NCBI GenBank assembly: GCA_964548365.1
Contig: CAZJRD010000114.1
Span: forward strand, 1-6,156
DNA length: 6,156 bases
From: B46-G9 sp964548365
Lineage (GTDB): Bacteria > Desulfobacterota > DSM-4660 > Desulfatiglandales > Desulfatiglandaceae
Direction of reading: 5' to 3'
The position numbers were made by a program, and so were the translations under genes. How positions within the stretch are numbered: position 1 is the stretch's first letter; every line of letters starts with the position of its first letter. The notes under the pieces were generated by a model. The model made no database searches. It was not told the origin of the DNA and saw only the letters and a program-made list of their open reading frames with translations. This document shows, one piece after another, positions 1-6,102 of the stretch.

Positions 1-20
1 TCAGGTGCTCGTGTCCAAAG

Positions 21-74
21 TGGTGAATAGGGTGAAATTGGTGAATATGGTGAAATTGGTGAATATGGTGAAAG
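21..74. repeat. Tandem repeat, three 18-nt units (six 9-nt half-units)
   Basis: Three consecutive 18-nt units begin at 21, 39 and 57, with consensus TGGTGAATATGGTGAAAT. Unit 1 differs at its tenth base and unit 3 at its last base. Each unit is two similar 9-mers (TGGTGAATA and TGGTGAAAT), so GGT recurs every 9 nt from 22 to 67. One frame stays open through most of the array but has no ATG, GTG or TTG start within it and an in-frame TAG at 28-30, so I do not call it coding. It lies beyond the 3' end of the minus-strand chain-length gene. Function is unknown. Confidence 0.85.
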
Positions 75-114
75 GGTAATCTATATAAAAAGTGCAGTCA
101 AGAAAAAAACTCTG

Positions 115-150
115 TCTGGTCTATTTGGTGTGTTTGGTCTATCTGGTCCC
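115..150. repeat. Tandem repeat, four 9-nt units
   Basis: Four 9-nt units start at 115, 124, 133 and 142: TCTGGTCTA, TTTGGTGTG, TTTGGTCTA and TCTGGTCCC. The TGGT core is fixed and the flanks vary. The period and GGT core match the array at 21-74, but the sequence is otherwise different and the two are separated by 40 nt of AT-rich DNA. From memory, similar TTTGGTCTA-type runs are common between genes in Desulfobacterota, which is part of the basis for the lineage guess; this was not checked. Confidence 0.75.
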
Positions 151-151
151 A

Positions 152-184
152 GTGAAACAAAAGAAAGATAACAGAAGGTTTCAC
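152..184. repeat. Short inverted repeat downstream of the chain-length gene
   Basis: GTGAAAC at 152-158 and GTTTCAC at 178-184 are perfect 7-nt inverted copies around a 19-nt loop. The repeat lies 26 nt past the stop codon of the minus-strand Wzz-like gene, where a 3'-end structure would be expected. The stem is AT-rich and no T-run follows directly on the minus strand; the nearest run of seven T is about 40 nt further, opposite 103-109. It is a weak candidate for transcript-end stabilisation and not a clear terminator. Confidence 0.4.
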
Positions 185-209
185 GGGATCAATTTGCACG
201 CTCCTTAAG

Positions 210-1433
210 TCATTTGTTTTTTCGGAGTTTCATGGCCTGCGACATCTGCTGGTAGCGTTCCGGGTCTTCTGACTTGACACGAGCCAGGTATTCCAGGAAA
301 AAGGAGAGAAAAATGGCCAGGAAGAATGCCACAATGGTTGAGAGGATTACGATGAGGGCCCTTTTCGGGGAAGATTTCTTGTCAGGAGGAACGGCGCGGT
401 CCAGGACCTGGATGGTGTCCATGTCCTTGGCCTCCTCGATCTTGGCCATCTCATACTGGGTAGTTATGAGCTGGAAGACCTCTTCCTGGATCTTGGCCTC
501 CCGCATGAGGCGGGCCAATCTCATTCCCAGCTCAGGTATCTGATTGAACGGGATAAAAAATTCGTCACTGTCATTTTTATTGGTTGAAGGGTTGCCCCTT
601 TCGATCCTGCCCAACTGGTCCTTGAGTTCCGCTATCTTTGCCTTGAGCATCACGGCCTCGTTCTGGCGCTCGGTCCCGAACTTCTTCAACACCTCCAGCT
701 CGGTCTGGGCGGCTATGATCTCGCCTTTGATCTTGGCCGCCCCCTCGATGGCCGCCTTGGCCTGGTCGTCTATGGACACAAGACCGTATTTTTTTTCGAA
801 GATCTCGAGTGCGGATTCAGCATCAATGAGATCCACCTTGACCTTTTTGAGACGTTTTTCCAGGAAGACCCGCTTGCGATGGCCCTCACTGATGTTCACC
901 GTCCGGTTGATGTGATCCAGGGCATCCAGGTAGGTGTTGGCCATTGCGGCCGCCCGCTTAGGATCCCGGTCCTCCACGGCGACGCTGATGACCTGCGTCT
1001 TCCTTGATACATCGATGTTGGTATTGTTCGCCAATTCCTTATAGGTATCCTCCAGGTATTCCTTGTCATAGACCTTCTGGAGTTTGAAATCCGTGACCAA
1101 CCGGTCAGCAACCGAGCGGCTCTCCAGGATGCCCACATAGAGGTCCGCACTGGACTGTCCGCCCAGGAGGCTCCCGGCCAGCCCGCCGAATGCGCTTCCG
1201 GCCCCGGAAAGGAGTCCTGAAATGCCAGTACTGGGCTCCTTGGGCGGGAGAATGCGCGCTGTGGCCGTGTATTTCAAAGGCAGGAGAAGGCTGATGGTTA
1301 CAGAGATCGCGATGGCCAGGAGCACGATAGAGATGATCAGCCACTTGCGTTTCAGGAGGACCAGGAACAGATCCAGGAGATTGATCTCGTCTTCTTCATT
1401 CATGGGCTGTTCCATCCGACTCATATCATTCAT
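210..1433 (-). CDS. Wzz/GumC-type polysaccharide chain-length determinant (polysaccharide co-polymerase)
   Basis: This 407-residue inner-membrane protein would control the length of an exported polysaccharide and contact the periplasmic end of the exporter. An acidic cytoplasmic N-terminus leads into TM1 (about 31-53). A Gly/Ser-rich stretch (about 70-93) is followed by the family-like segment ADLYVGILESRSVADRL (96-112), then long charged helices likely to form coiled coils (about 183-278). A pre-membrane motif with VPPDKKSSPKR (348-358) precedes TM2 (about 359-383), and a short basic tail ends the protein. This is the two-TM layout of the Wzz N-terminal (PF02706) and GNVR (PF13807) families. 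No Walker-type tyrosine kinase domain follows TM2, unlike Wzc, so any kinase would be separate. The start at 1433 is favoured over Met4, Met7 and Met11 because GGAGAAAG (1436-1443) puts GGAG 6 nt upstream. It lies 169 nt downstream of the SLBB gene on the same strand, and no convincing promoter was seen between them, so co-transcription is likely. Confidence 0.93.
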   Translation of the reverse strand: MNDMSRMEQPMNEEDEINLLDLFLVLLKRKWLIISIVLLAIAISVTISLLLPLKYTATARILPPKEPSTGISGLLSGAGSAFGGLAGSLLGGQSSADLYVGILESRSVADRLVTDFKLQKVYDKEYLEDTYKELANNTNIDVSRKTQVISVAVEDRDPKRAAAMANTYLDALDHINRTVNISEGHRKRVFLEKRLKKVKVDLIDAESALEIFEKKYGLVSIDDQAKAAIEGAAKIKGEIIAAQTELEVLKKFGTERQNEAVMLKAKIAELKDQLGRIERGNPSTNKNDSDEFFIPFNQIPELGMRLARLMREAKIQEEVFQLITTQYEMAKIEEAKDMDTIQVLDRAVPPDKKSSPKRALIVILSTIVAFFLAIFLSFFLEYLARVKSEDPERYQQMSQAMKLRKNK

Positions 1434-1435
1434 TG

Positions 1436-1443
1436 CTTTCTCC
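1436..1443 (-). promoter_or_regulatory. Ribosome binding site of the chain-length gene
   Basis: The minus strand reads GGAGAAAG here, with GGAG 6 nt before the ATG at 1433. This selects the first of four closely spaced in-frame ATGs as the start. Confidence 0.7.
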
Positions 1444-1462
1444 GGGTTTTGATCTCTTGCTC

Positions 1463-1482
1463 GTCCCGCCCATCGGCGGGAC
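1463..1482. repeat. GC-rich perfect hairpin in the SLBB-Wzz gap
   Basis: GTCCCGCC (1463-1470) and GGCGGGAC (1475-1482) are perfect 8-nt inverted copies with a 4-nt CATC loop. In the minus-strand transcript the hairpin would sit about 30 nt upstream of the Wzz-like start, just before its ribosome binding site. No T-run follows on either strand, so a classical intrinsic terminator is unlikely. A role in mRNA stability or in damping translation of the downstream gene is possible but inferred. Confidence 0.65.
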
Positions 1483-1555
1483 CGGAGGCGCAGGGTTCAC
1501 AGAGAGAAAACCTCTGAAAAATCAAGGACGTAAAAAATTATTCCCTGCGACTCCG
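1483..1555. repeat. Imperfect long-range inverted repeat (dispersed-repeat-like) in the SLBB-Wzz gap
   Basis: CGGAGGCGCAGGG (1483-1495) and CCCTGCGACTCCG (1543-1555) pair at 12 of 13 positions around a 47-nt loop. The loop holds a smaller hairpin, CAGAG (1500-1504) with CTCTG (1512-1516). The first arm directly abuts the perfect hairpin at 1463-1482. The GCAGAG/CGGAG/CGCAGGG wording resembles degenerate 'cgcagag' intergenic repeats I associate with environmental bacterial genomes, but family membership was not tested. Confidence 0.55.
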
Positions 1556-1602
1556 TGGGCTCTGCGAGAAAAGCTTTTGCCGTTCGTTGTTTTTCACTGG
1601 CA

Positions 1603-4134
1603 CTAAAAGGCCACGATGATGACCCCCGCCGTGACGGCGATCTGATATAGCACCTGGGTGATGTCTTTGGTGATTCTCAGCCAGGGGTATTTCTCCAGCT
1701 TCTTGGGTACAATGATGGTGTCACCGGCATCCAGTTCCAGGCCCTCAAACCCGCCCATGGTCCACCGGTGATTCCGGGAATCCCACGTGACCATGCCGAA
1801 GAAGCCTTCCTGGCCCTTGCTGAGGACCTCGCCGTTGGCCTTGACCACATATATCTGATCCTTTTCCGCATCGTCCGTGGGTCCGCCCACCTGCTGCAGA
1901 TATTCCCCCACGGTCCTCCCTTTTTCGGACAAGAGGGCGGTGGGATTGTACACCTCGCCCAGGACGTTGACATGCTCCGGCGTCTTGGGAACGACCAGAC
2001 GATCCCCCGGCCGCAGTTCGAAATTGAACCTGGACGAAGCGTCGGCCAGGACTTCAGGCAGGTCGATGACCATGCGGCCTGTCACCTGGGCCTTTTTCAG
2101 TTTGTCCAGCAACTGTTTCTTGGCCCCCAGGGTCTGCTGCAGGATGGCTGCCTGGTCTTTATCGAGGGAGGTATCGGCGGACTGGGCGGCCAGGGTCAGA
2201 ATGTCCTCTTCCAGCTTGCTGGCATATTCTCTCAGGCGCTCTTTCTGAACAGCCTTTGCGGATTCGCGAAAGAAAAGGGCGCCGTATGGATAGGCTGTTC
2301 CCGTAACCCCCCCTGCCCGCTTGATGACTGAGCTGAGGCGCTCCCCTGCGGAATACGCATATTCTCCAGGGAACCGGAACTCTCCGTCGAGGTAGACCTT
2401 CCGCTGAAGGGCCTCAAGATAAAGGGGAATCTCTCTGATGTGGACCACATCATCGGGCCTGAGGGCCATGTTGTCAGGGCTGAGGTCTGCCACGGCGCGT
2501 TCAGGTGAAAATCCAAACTTGGCGACATCGGTCCCGTCCTTTCCCTTGGCCAGTCTTGACAGTGTTCCTTTCTCCTTTGAGGCGCTTTTCTTGAAATTGC
2601 CTGCCTGGAAAATCAGGTCCCTGATTTTCATATGATCGAGCAGTCGGTAAGTCCCGGGCTTTTGAACGGCGCCTTCAATAGTCACCTGAGGAAGCTCTTC
2701 CCTTTCCGCCAGGGCGTAGACCTTGACATGATCCAGGTCCTGCAGCTCCAGGTTCTGGGTTTCATCGCCCGAGAGCAGGCCTCCCAGGTCAAAGATAATG
2801 GTCTCAGGATGCAGGTCCGGCTCAACGAGACGGATAATCTCCGCCTGGCGCAGATAGGGTTCAGGAAGCAGAGCATCGTAGGAAGGAATGACATCCCTGA
2901 GACGCATCCCCGGTTTCAATTCATACTCCCTGGGGTACTTCACATGGCCTTCGAGATAGACGACCTTGCGCAGATCCTTGAAGACCGGGTAAATGGTGAC
3001 CACGTCGCCGTCACGCAGGAGAGTTCCAAGGCTTCCTTGAGCCGTTTCCTTTGAAGGGTCCAGGTTGAAGCTCTTCATGATCCGCCTCTGATGGTTGGCC
3101 ACCCTCTCCACCTGCACATTCTGGAGGTAGCCGGTGGCCATCACCCCGCCCGCGAGATCGATGACATCACCTATGGTCTCATGCCCCTTGAGCTCGTAGA
3201 TCGCCGGGCGCCTTACATTGCCGGCCACGCCCACCACGGGACCAAGAATCGGGATAAAGATCGTGTCTCCGGGCTGAAGCCTCGTGTCCTTGTTCTTGAG
3301 TCCCCGGATAAAGAAGTCATAGAGATCAAGGGAAACCACCTCCTTGCCCGCACGAAAGAGCTTGATATTTCTGAGACTCCCGTTCTTGTCAGGACCTCCT
3401 GTCGCTGACAGGGCGGAAATCACTGTCGACAGGGAACTGACTGCATAGGCACCGGGATTTTTCGCCTCACCCACCAGGAATATCCGGATGGTGCGCAGAC
3501 GGCCCATGGTGATGCTCATCTGAAAATCCGGATAGTATTGCCTGAACTTGTGATAGAGGAATTTTTTCAGTTCCGCGTAGGTCAGGCCGTTCACGTCCAG
3601 GCTTCCCACACGGGGCAGCACGATCGTGCCATCTCGCGTGACGGTAGCTTCGTACGACTTTTCCGCCTTTCCCCAGAGATGAATGGTGAACTGGTCTCCC
3701 GGCCCGATGGCATACTCGGGGCCCACAGGGACATCGGTTACGGGCGCGAATGTGGAAACCGGACTGTCAAAGAAGTCGTAGCCGTACTGTTTCAGGCCGC
3801 GGGCAACATCAGTCGGAAACTGGCCGGAGAGGATCTTTTCTATCCGTGAGGGTGAAGGGGCTGCCTCTTTCCCCGGTTTGGCCTGCTCTTCGGGCAAACT
3901 GGGTGGGGTTTCAGCCGGCGCGGAGCTCGCGGCCGGCGCCTGCAATGCCCCTGGCGTACTCAACTCCTTGTCCTTCAATGCCTCGTAGAGCTGCTCTTTC
4001 TCCGATGCACTCAAATTGGGAAAGGAGCGTTTCAGGTCATCAGCCTTTACGGCGTTCACCTGAAAAACAAACGCGGCAAAAAGGCAGGAGAAAAACACGA
4101 ACATCGGCAGTCGACAGGATCTCTTGATCGTCAT
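1603..4134 (-). CDS. Multi-SLBB polysaccharide export protein (Wza/KpsD-like outer-membrane exporter)
   Basis: This 843-residue protein would form the periplasmic and outer-membrane conduit for the polymer. A signal peptide (about 1-31) ends at an Ala-rich site (VNAVKA then DD) with no lipobox Cys, so it is not an obvious lipoprotein, unlike E. coli Wza. A Pro/Ala-rich linker spans about 60-97. The Poly_export domain (PF02563, about 137-212) contains YAIGPGDQFTIHLWG. Six SLBB-like units follow, at about 214-296, 298-384, 389-474, 482-570, 577-718 and 720-812; most open with a V-x-G/EG-x-V-x-x-P-type strand and close with PGD/DGD-x-hydrophobic. The fifth has a charged helical insert (about 625-685), probably a coiled coil. 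A hydrophobic C-terminal helix (about 819-843, ending GVIIVAF) is the candidate outer-membrane segment, as in Wza. It is much longer than Wza (about 380 residues). The start at 4134 is supported by AAGGAAA (4141-4147) on the minus strand. It is upstream of the Wzz-like gene and divergent from the Wzi-like gene. Confidence 0.95.
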   Translation of the reverse strand: MTIKRSCRLPMFVFFSCLFAAFVFQVNAVKADDLKRSFPNLSASEKEQLYEALKDKELSTPGALQAPAASSAPAETPPSLPEEQAKPGKEAAPSPSRIEKILSGQFPTDVARGLKQYGYDFFDSPVSTFAPVTDVPVGPEYAIGPGDQFTIHLWGKAEKSYEATVTRDGTIVLPRVGSLDVNGLTYAELKKFLYHKFRQYYPDFQMSITMGRLRTIRIFLVGEAKNPGAYAVSSLSTVISALSATGGPDKNGSLRNIKLFRAGKEVVSLDLYDFFIRGLKNKDTRLQPGDTIFIPILGPVVGVAGNVRRPAIYELKGHETIGDVIDLAGGVMATGYLQNVQVERVANHQRRIMKSFNLDPSKETAQGSLGTLLRDGDVVTIYPVFKDLRKVVYLEGHVKYPREYELKPGMRLRDVIPSYDALLPEPYLRQAEIIRLVEPDLHPETIIFDLGGLLSGDETQNLELQDLDHVKVYALAEREELPQVTIEGAVQKPGTYRLLDHMKIRDLIFQAGNFKKSASKEKGTLSRLAKGKDGTDVAKFGFSPERAVADLSPDNMALRPDDVVHIREIPLYLEALQRKVYLDGEFRFPGEYAYSAGERLSSVIKRAGGVTGTAYPYGALFFRESAKAVQKERLREYASKLEEDILTLAAQSADTSLDKDQAAILQQTLGAKKQLLDKLKKAQVTGRMVIDLPEVLADASSRFNFELRPGDRLVVPKTPEHVNVLGEVYNPTALLSEKGRTVGEYLQQVGGPTDDAEKDQIYVVKANGEVLSKGQEGFFGMVTWDSRNHRWTMGGFEGLELDAGDTIIVPKKLEKYPWLRITKDITQVLYQIAVTAGVIIVAF

Positions 4135-4140
4135 GGAAAT

Positions 4141-4147
4141 TTTCCTT
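4141..4147 (-). promoter_or_regulatory. Ribosome binding site of the SLBB export gene
   Basis: The minus strand reads AAGGAAA here, 6 nt before the ATG at 4134 (8 nt if AAGGA is taken as the core). This supports the start that gives a complete signal peptide. Confidence 0.6.
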
Positions 4148-4216
4148 AATGGGTTTGGGTTCGCAGAAGGGGATCGTCAGACAGACAGCTTCGCCTCCTG
4201 GCTTACAGGAAATGAA

Positions 4217-4243
4217 TGATTGAACCTGTTAAAAATACAATCA
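4217..4243. repeat. Short inverted repeat in the SLBB gene leader
   Basis: TGATTG (4217-4222) and CAATCA (4238-4243) are perfect 6-nt inverted copies with a 15-nt spacer in an AT-rich part of the leader. The repeat could bind a dimeric regulator or be chance, since 6-nt pairs are common in AT-rich DNA. Confidence 0.25.
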
Positions 4244-4280
4244 AATTTGTCAGATCTTCACTGACCGATGATAGCAATCT

Positions 4281-4310
4281 CCGGGCACCTGATCTGGATA
4301 GTAGGCCCGG
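4281..4310. promoter_or_regulatory. Inverted repeat enclosing the minus-strand -10 box, candidate operator
   Basis: CCGGGC (4281-4286) and GCCCGG (4305-4310) are perfect inverted copies with an 18-nt spacer. They bracket the proposed minus-strand -10 hexamer (4298-4303) and the predicted start of transcription near 4291. A protein bound to both arms would occlude the promoter; on RNA only the proximal arm would be transcribed, so a DNA-binding role is more plausible than an RNA hairpin. Inferred. Confidence 0.3.
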
Positions 4311-4327
4311 AAAAGAGGTGATGTCAA
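4298..4327 (-). promoter_or_regulatory. Sigma-70-like promoter for the SLBB-Wzz operon
   Basis: On the minus strand TTGACA (4322-4327, perfect -35) is followed after 18 nt by TACTAT (4298-4303, four of six matches to TATAAT). Transcription would start near 4291, giving a leader of roughly 157 nt before the ATG at 4134. The orientation and position fit the SLBB gene. The -10 is imperfect, so confidence is moderate. Confidence 0.55.
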
Positions 4328-4340
4328 GAAGGTTTTGGTC

Positions 4341-4361
4341 TTTCAGTCTTCTTTTCACTCT
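4341..4361. promoter_or_regulatory. Direct repeat between the divergent -35 boxes, candidate regulator site
   Basis: TTTCAGTCT (4341-4349) and TTTCACTCT (4353-4361) match at 8 of 9 positions with a 12-nt period. They lie inside the 40 bp separating the two opposed -35 hexamers, where a shared activator or repressor could act on both promoters. No known operator was recognised. Confidence 0.3.
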
Positions 4362-4367
4362 GATCAA

Positions 4368-4396
4368 TTGACACATGTCTCCCTTTCGCATATATT
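4368..4396 (+). promoter_or_regulatory. Strong sigma-70-like promoter for the Wzi-family gene
   Basis: TTGACA (4368-4373) is a perfect -35, followed after exactly 17 nt by TATATT (4391-4396), five of six matches to TATAAT. The predicted start of transcription is near 4403, giving a leader of about 99 nt to the ATG at 4502. This also argues against the in-frame TTG at 4415, which would leave only about 12 nt of leader. I saw no riboswitch-like core in the leader. Confidence 0.75.
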
Positions 4397-4483
4397 GCCA
4401 CCAACCGAGGCATTTTGTGTATTTTGAGAAATCCCTCATTTTCCCGGAAATCTACCCAAGAAGCCCCCCGGGGCGAGAGTAAT

Positions 4484-4491
4484 AGGAAAGG
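4484..4491 (+). promoter_or_regulatory. Ribosome binding site of the Wzi-family gene
   Basis: AGGAAAGG lies 10 nt before the ATG at 4502. The alternative ATGs at 4517 and 4520 have only weak GGATG-like sequence upstream, so 4502 is preferred. Confidence 0.55.
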
Positions 4492-4501
4492 CACTCTTGA
4501 A

Positions 4502-6091
4502 ATGCAGCATGGATGTATGATGCCGGCAAAAAATTGTCTTTATTGTTTTGTTCTTTTTGCCGCCTTTCTTATGGCGGTCCCCTCCCACGCGCAAGTCTCG
4601 GTGAATGTCCCCATCGGCCACTGGAGCTATGGTGCCGTTGAAAAGCTGACGAGCCTCGGTTTTGTCCGGAGCAGCATGCCCGGCACAAAGCCCTTTACGC
4701 GGCTGGAGATGGCCAGGCTAACGCGAGAGGCGGATTCTTCTTTCGAGGGATACCTGCATACGAACCCGGGCGCTTCCCCCGGCGGGCGCACTGAAATCAT
4801 CCGGGGCATCCTGGAACGCCTGAAGACCGAGTTCGGCGCCGAACTCGACGAACTTCGCGGGACGAGCGGGGTATCCACCTATATCAAACCCGTTGAGGAT
4901 ATGTATGTTCGCTATCTCGGTTCAAACAACGATTTCACCCTGGAAAACGATAAAGGGGAGACCTATGCTGACGGCGCAAACCTGCGCGCCGGGTTTTCTT
5001 CCCACGGGGTTATTGCCCGCCATCTTGCCTGGTATATCAATCCTGAATACCGTTATTCAAAGGAGCAATTCAGCGGAGATGACAATGATCTTACTATCCT
5101 TGAAGGATATGGAAAGCTCCAATTTTTTAACCTGGAGCTGGAAGCGGGAAGGGACAGCCTGTGGTGGGGGCAAGGTTATCACGGCTCCCTGATCCTGACC
5201 GACAATGCCAAACCTTTCGATCTCATCAAACTGTCCAATCCGCGGCCCGTTGTGTTACCCTGGATATTCAAATACCTGGGTCTCTTCAAGGTTGCGGCCT
5301 TCTGGACCCAATTGGAAGGGAACAGATATATTCCTGATGCCGAACTCATGGGGCTTCGGATTAATCTGAAGCCCTTCCCCTTTTTGGACATCGGTGCTTC
5401 CAGGACCATCATGCTGGGAGGAGAAGGTCCGGAAGCCCCAAAAGGGGTATCCGAATTGAGCGGCCGGGACTGGATACGAGTCCTTTCGGGCAGAAATATC
5501 GCCGGCGAGCTTGATACAAACCAGATAGCAGGCGTTGATGCCAGGCTGCACTTCTGCTCACTGGACCGCTGGATTCCCGTGCTTAAATCCCTTGACCTGT
5601 GGGGGGAGTTGTACGGGGAAGACCAGGCAGGAAAATTTCCGAGCCGGAATGGGTATGTTGTGGGGATGAAACTCGGCGATATCCTGCTTACCGGAAGAAC
5701 TGACTTCATATTAGAATACGCAACGAACGTGGTGGCGAAGCACCCCGGATACTGGTACAACCATCACGTTTATAGAACGGGATACCGGTATGAAGGAAGA
5801 GTTATGGGGCATGACATGGGCGGTGAAGCCAGGGAAATTTTTGCGCGCCTGGAACATTACCTCGCCCCGGATCTTGTACTTGGACTTGATTACAATAATC
5901 AAGAGAGAGGAGCCCAGCACCCGGTCCAGGAAAACCGGGAGCGGTATGACCTTGATCTCACGTGGTATCGATCAGCTCACCTTTTCCTTCAAGGTGGATA
6001 CCGATTTGAATCCATAGACAACTTGGACAATGTGCAATCAGCGGACCAGGATAACCGGATCCTGTCCCTCTCCATGACCTATAGCTTTTAG
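4502..6091 (+). CDS. Wzi-family capsule assembly outer-membrane protein
   Basis: This 529-residue protein resembles Wzi, an outer-membrane beta-barrel that in E. coli and Klebsiella binds group 1 capsule and helps hold it on the surface. A signal peptide (1-30) ends in SHA before Gln31. Residues about 36-77 look like an S-layer-homology motif (GHWSYGAVEKLTSLG, then PGTKPFTRLEMARL). A helical segment (about 95-120) precedes the barrel, which starts near 125 with alternating aromatic strands. Family-type motifs are RDSLWWGQGYHGSLILTDNA (217-236) and the later GHDMGGEA (436-443). The protein ends SLSMTYSF, a terminal Phe typical of outer-membrane barrels. The reading frame extends upstream to a TTG at 4415, but a strong promoter at 4368-4396 and a ribosome binding site at 4484-4491 favour 4502. 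It is divergent from the SLBB exporter and 11 nt upstream of radA. The exact ligand is unknown. Family assignment is confident; a direct capsule role is inferred from context. Confidence 0.9.
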   Translation: MQHGCMMPAKNCLYCFVLFAAFLMAVPSHAQVSVNVPIGHWSYGAVEKLTSLGFVRSSMPGTKPFTRLEMARLTREADSSFEGYLHTNPGASPGGRTEIIRGILERLKTEFGAELDELRGTSGVSTYIKPVEDMYVRYLGSNNDFTLENDKGETYADGANLRAGFSSHGVIARHLAWYINPEYRYSKEQFSGDDNDLTILEGYGKLQFFNLELEAGRDSLWWGQGYHGSLILTDNAKPFDLIKLSNPRPVVLPWIFKYLGLFKVAAFWTQLEGNRYIPDAELMGLRINLKPFPFLDIGASRTIMLGGEGPEAPKGVSELSGRDWIRVLSGRNIAGELDTNQIAGVDARLHFCSLDRWIPVLKSLDLWGELYGEDQAGKFPSRNGYVVGMKLGDILLTGRTDFILEYATNVVAKHPGYWYNHHVYRTGYRYEGRVMGHDMGGEAREIFARLEHYLAPDLVLGLDYNNQERGAQHPVQENRERYDLDLTWYRSAHLFLQGGYRFESIDNLDNVQSADQDNRILSLSMTYSF

Positions 6092-6102
6092 CATCTGGAA
6101 TA

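Noticed and set aside
1..30. Possible C-terminus of an upstream plus-strand gene (nine codons then TAG at 28-30)
   Set aside because: Nine codons cannot be identified, and the stop falls inside the tandem repeat, so chance is the simpler reading.
103..109. Intrinsic terminator for the SLBB-Wzz transcript (seven T on the minus strand)
   Set aside because: No stable GC-rich stem lies directly before the T-run; the nearest perfect inverted repeat (152-184) is too far and AT-rich.
21..150. CRISPR array
   Set aside because: Units are contiguous 9- or 18-nt tandem copies without unique spacers, and there are no cas genes.
31..171. Open frame of Gly-Glu and Gly-Leu/Phe repeats through both arrays
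   Set aside because: No ATG or TTG start and only a late in-frame GTG at 130-132, no ribosome site, and its openness follows from the 9-nt period.
1768..2331. 187-codon plus-strand open frame opposite the SLBB gene
   Set aside because: It is antisense to a well-supported conserved domain protein, with no ribosome site or recognisable family.
4203..4439. 78-codon minus-strand open frame across the divergent region
   Set aside because: It overlaps both promoters, has no good ribosome site and shows no recognisable domain; the predicted minus-strand transcript would begin inside it.
4463..4474. GC palindrome GCCCC-CC-GGGGC in the Wzi gene leader
   Set aside because: The 2-nt loop is too short for a stable hairpin with full pairing, and it has no adjacent T-run.
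4415..4501. TTG start 29 codons upstream for the Wzi-family protein
   Set aside because: It would lie about 12 nt after the predicted transcription start, lacks a ribosome site and would bury the signal peptide behind a polar extension.
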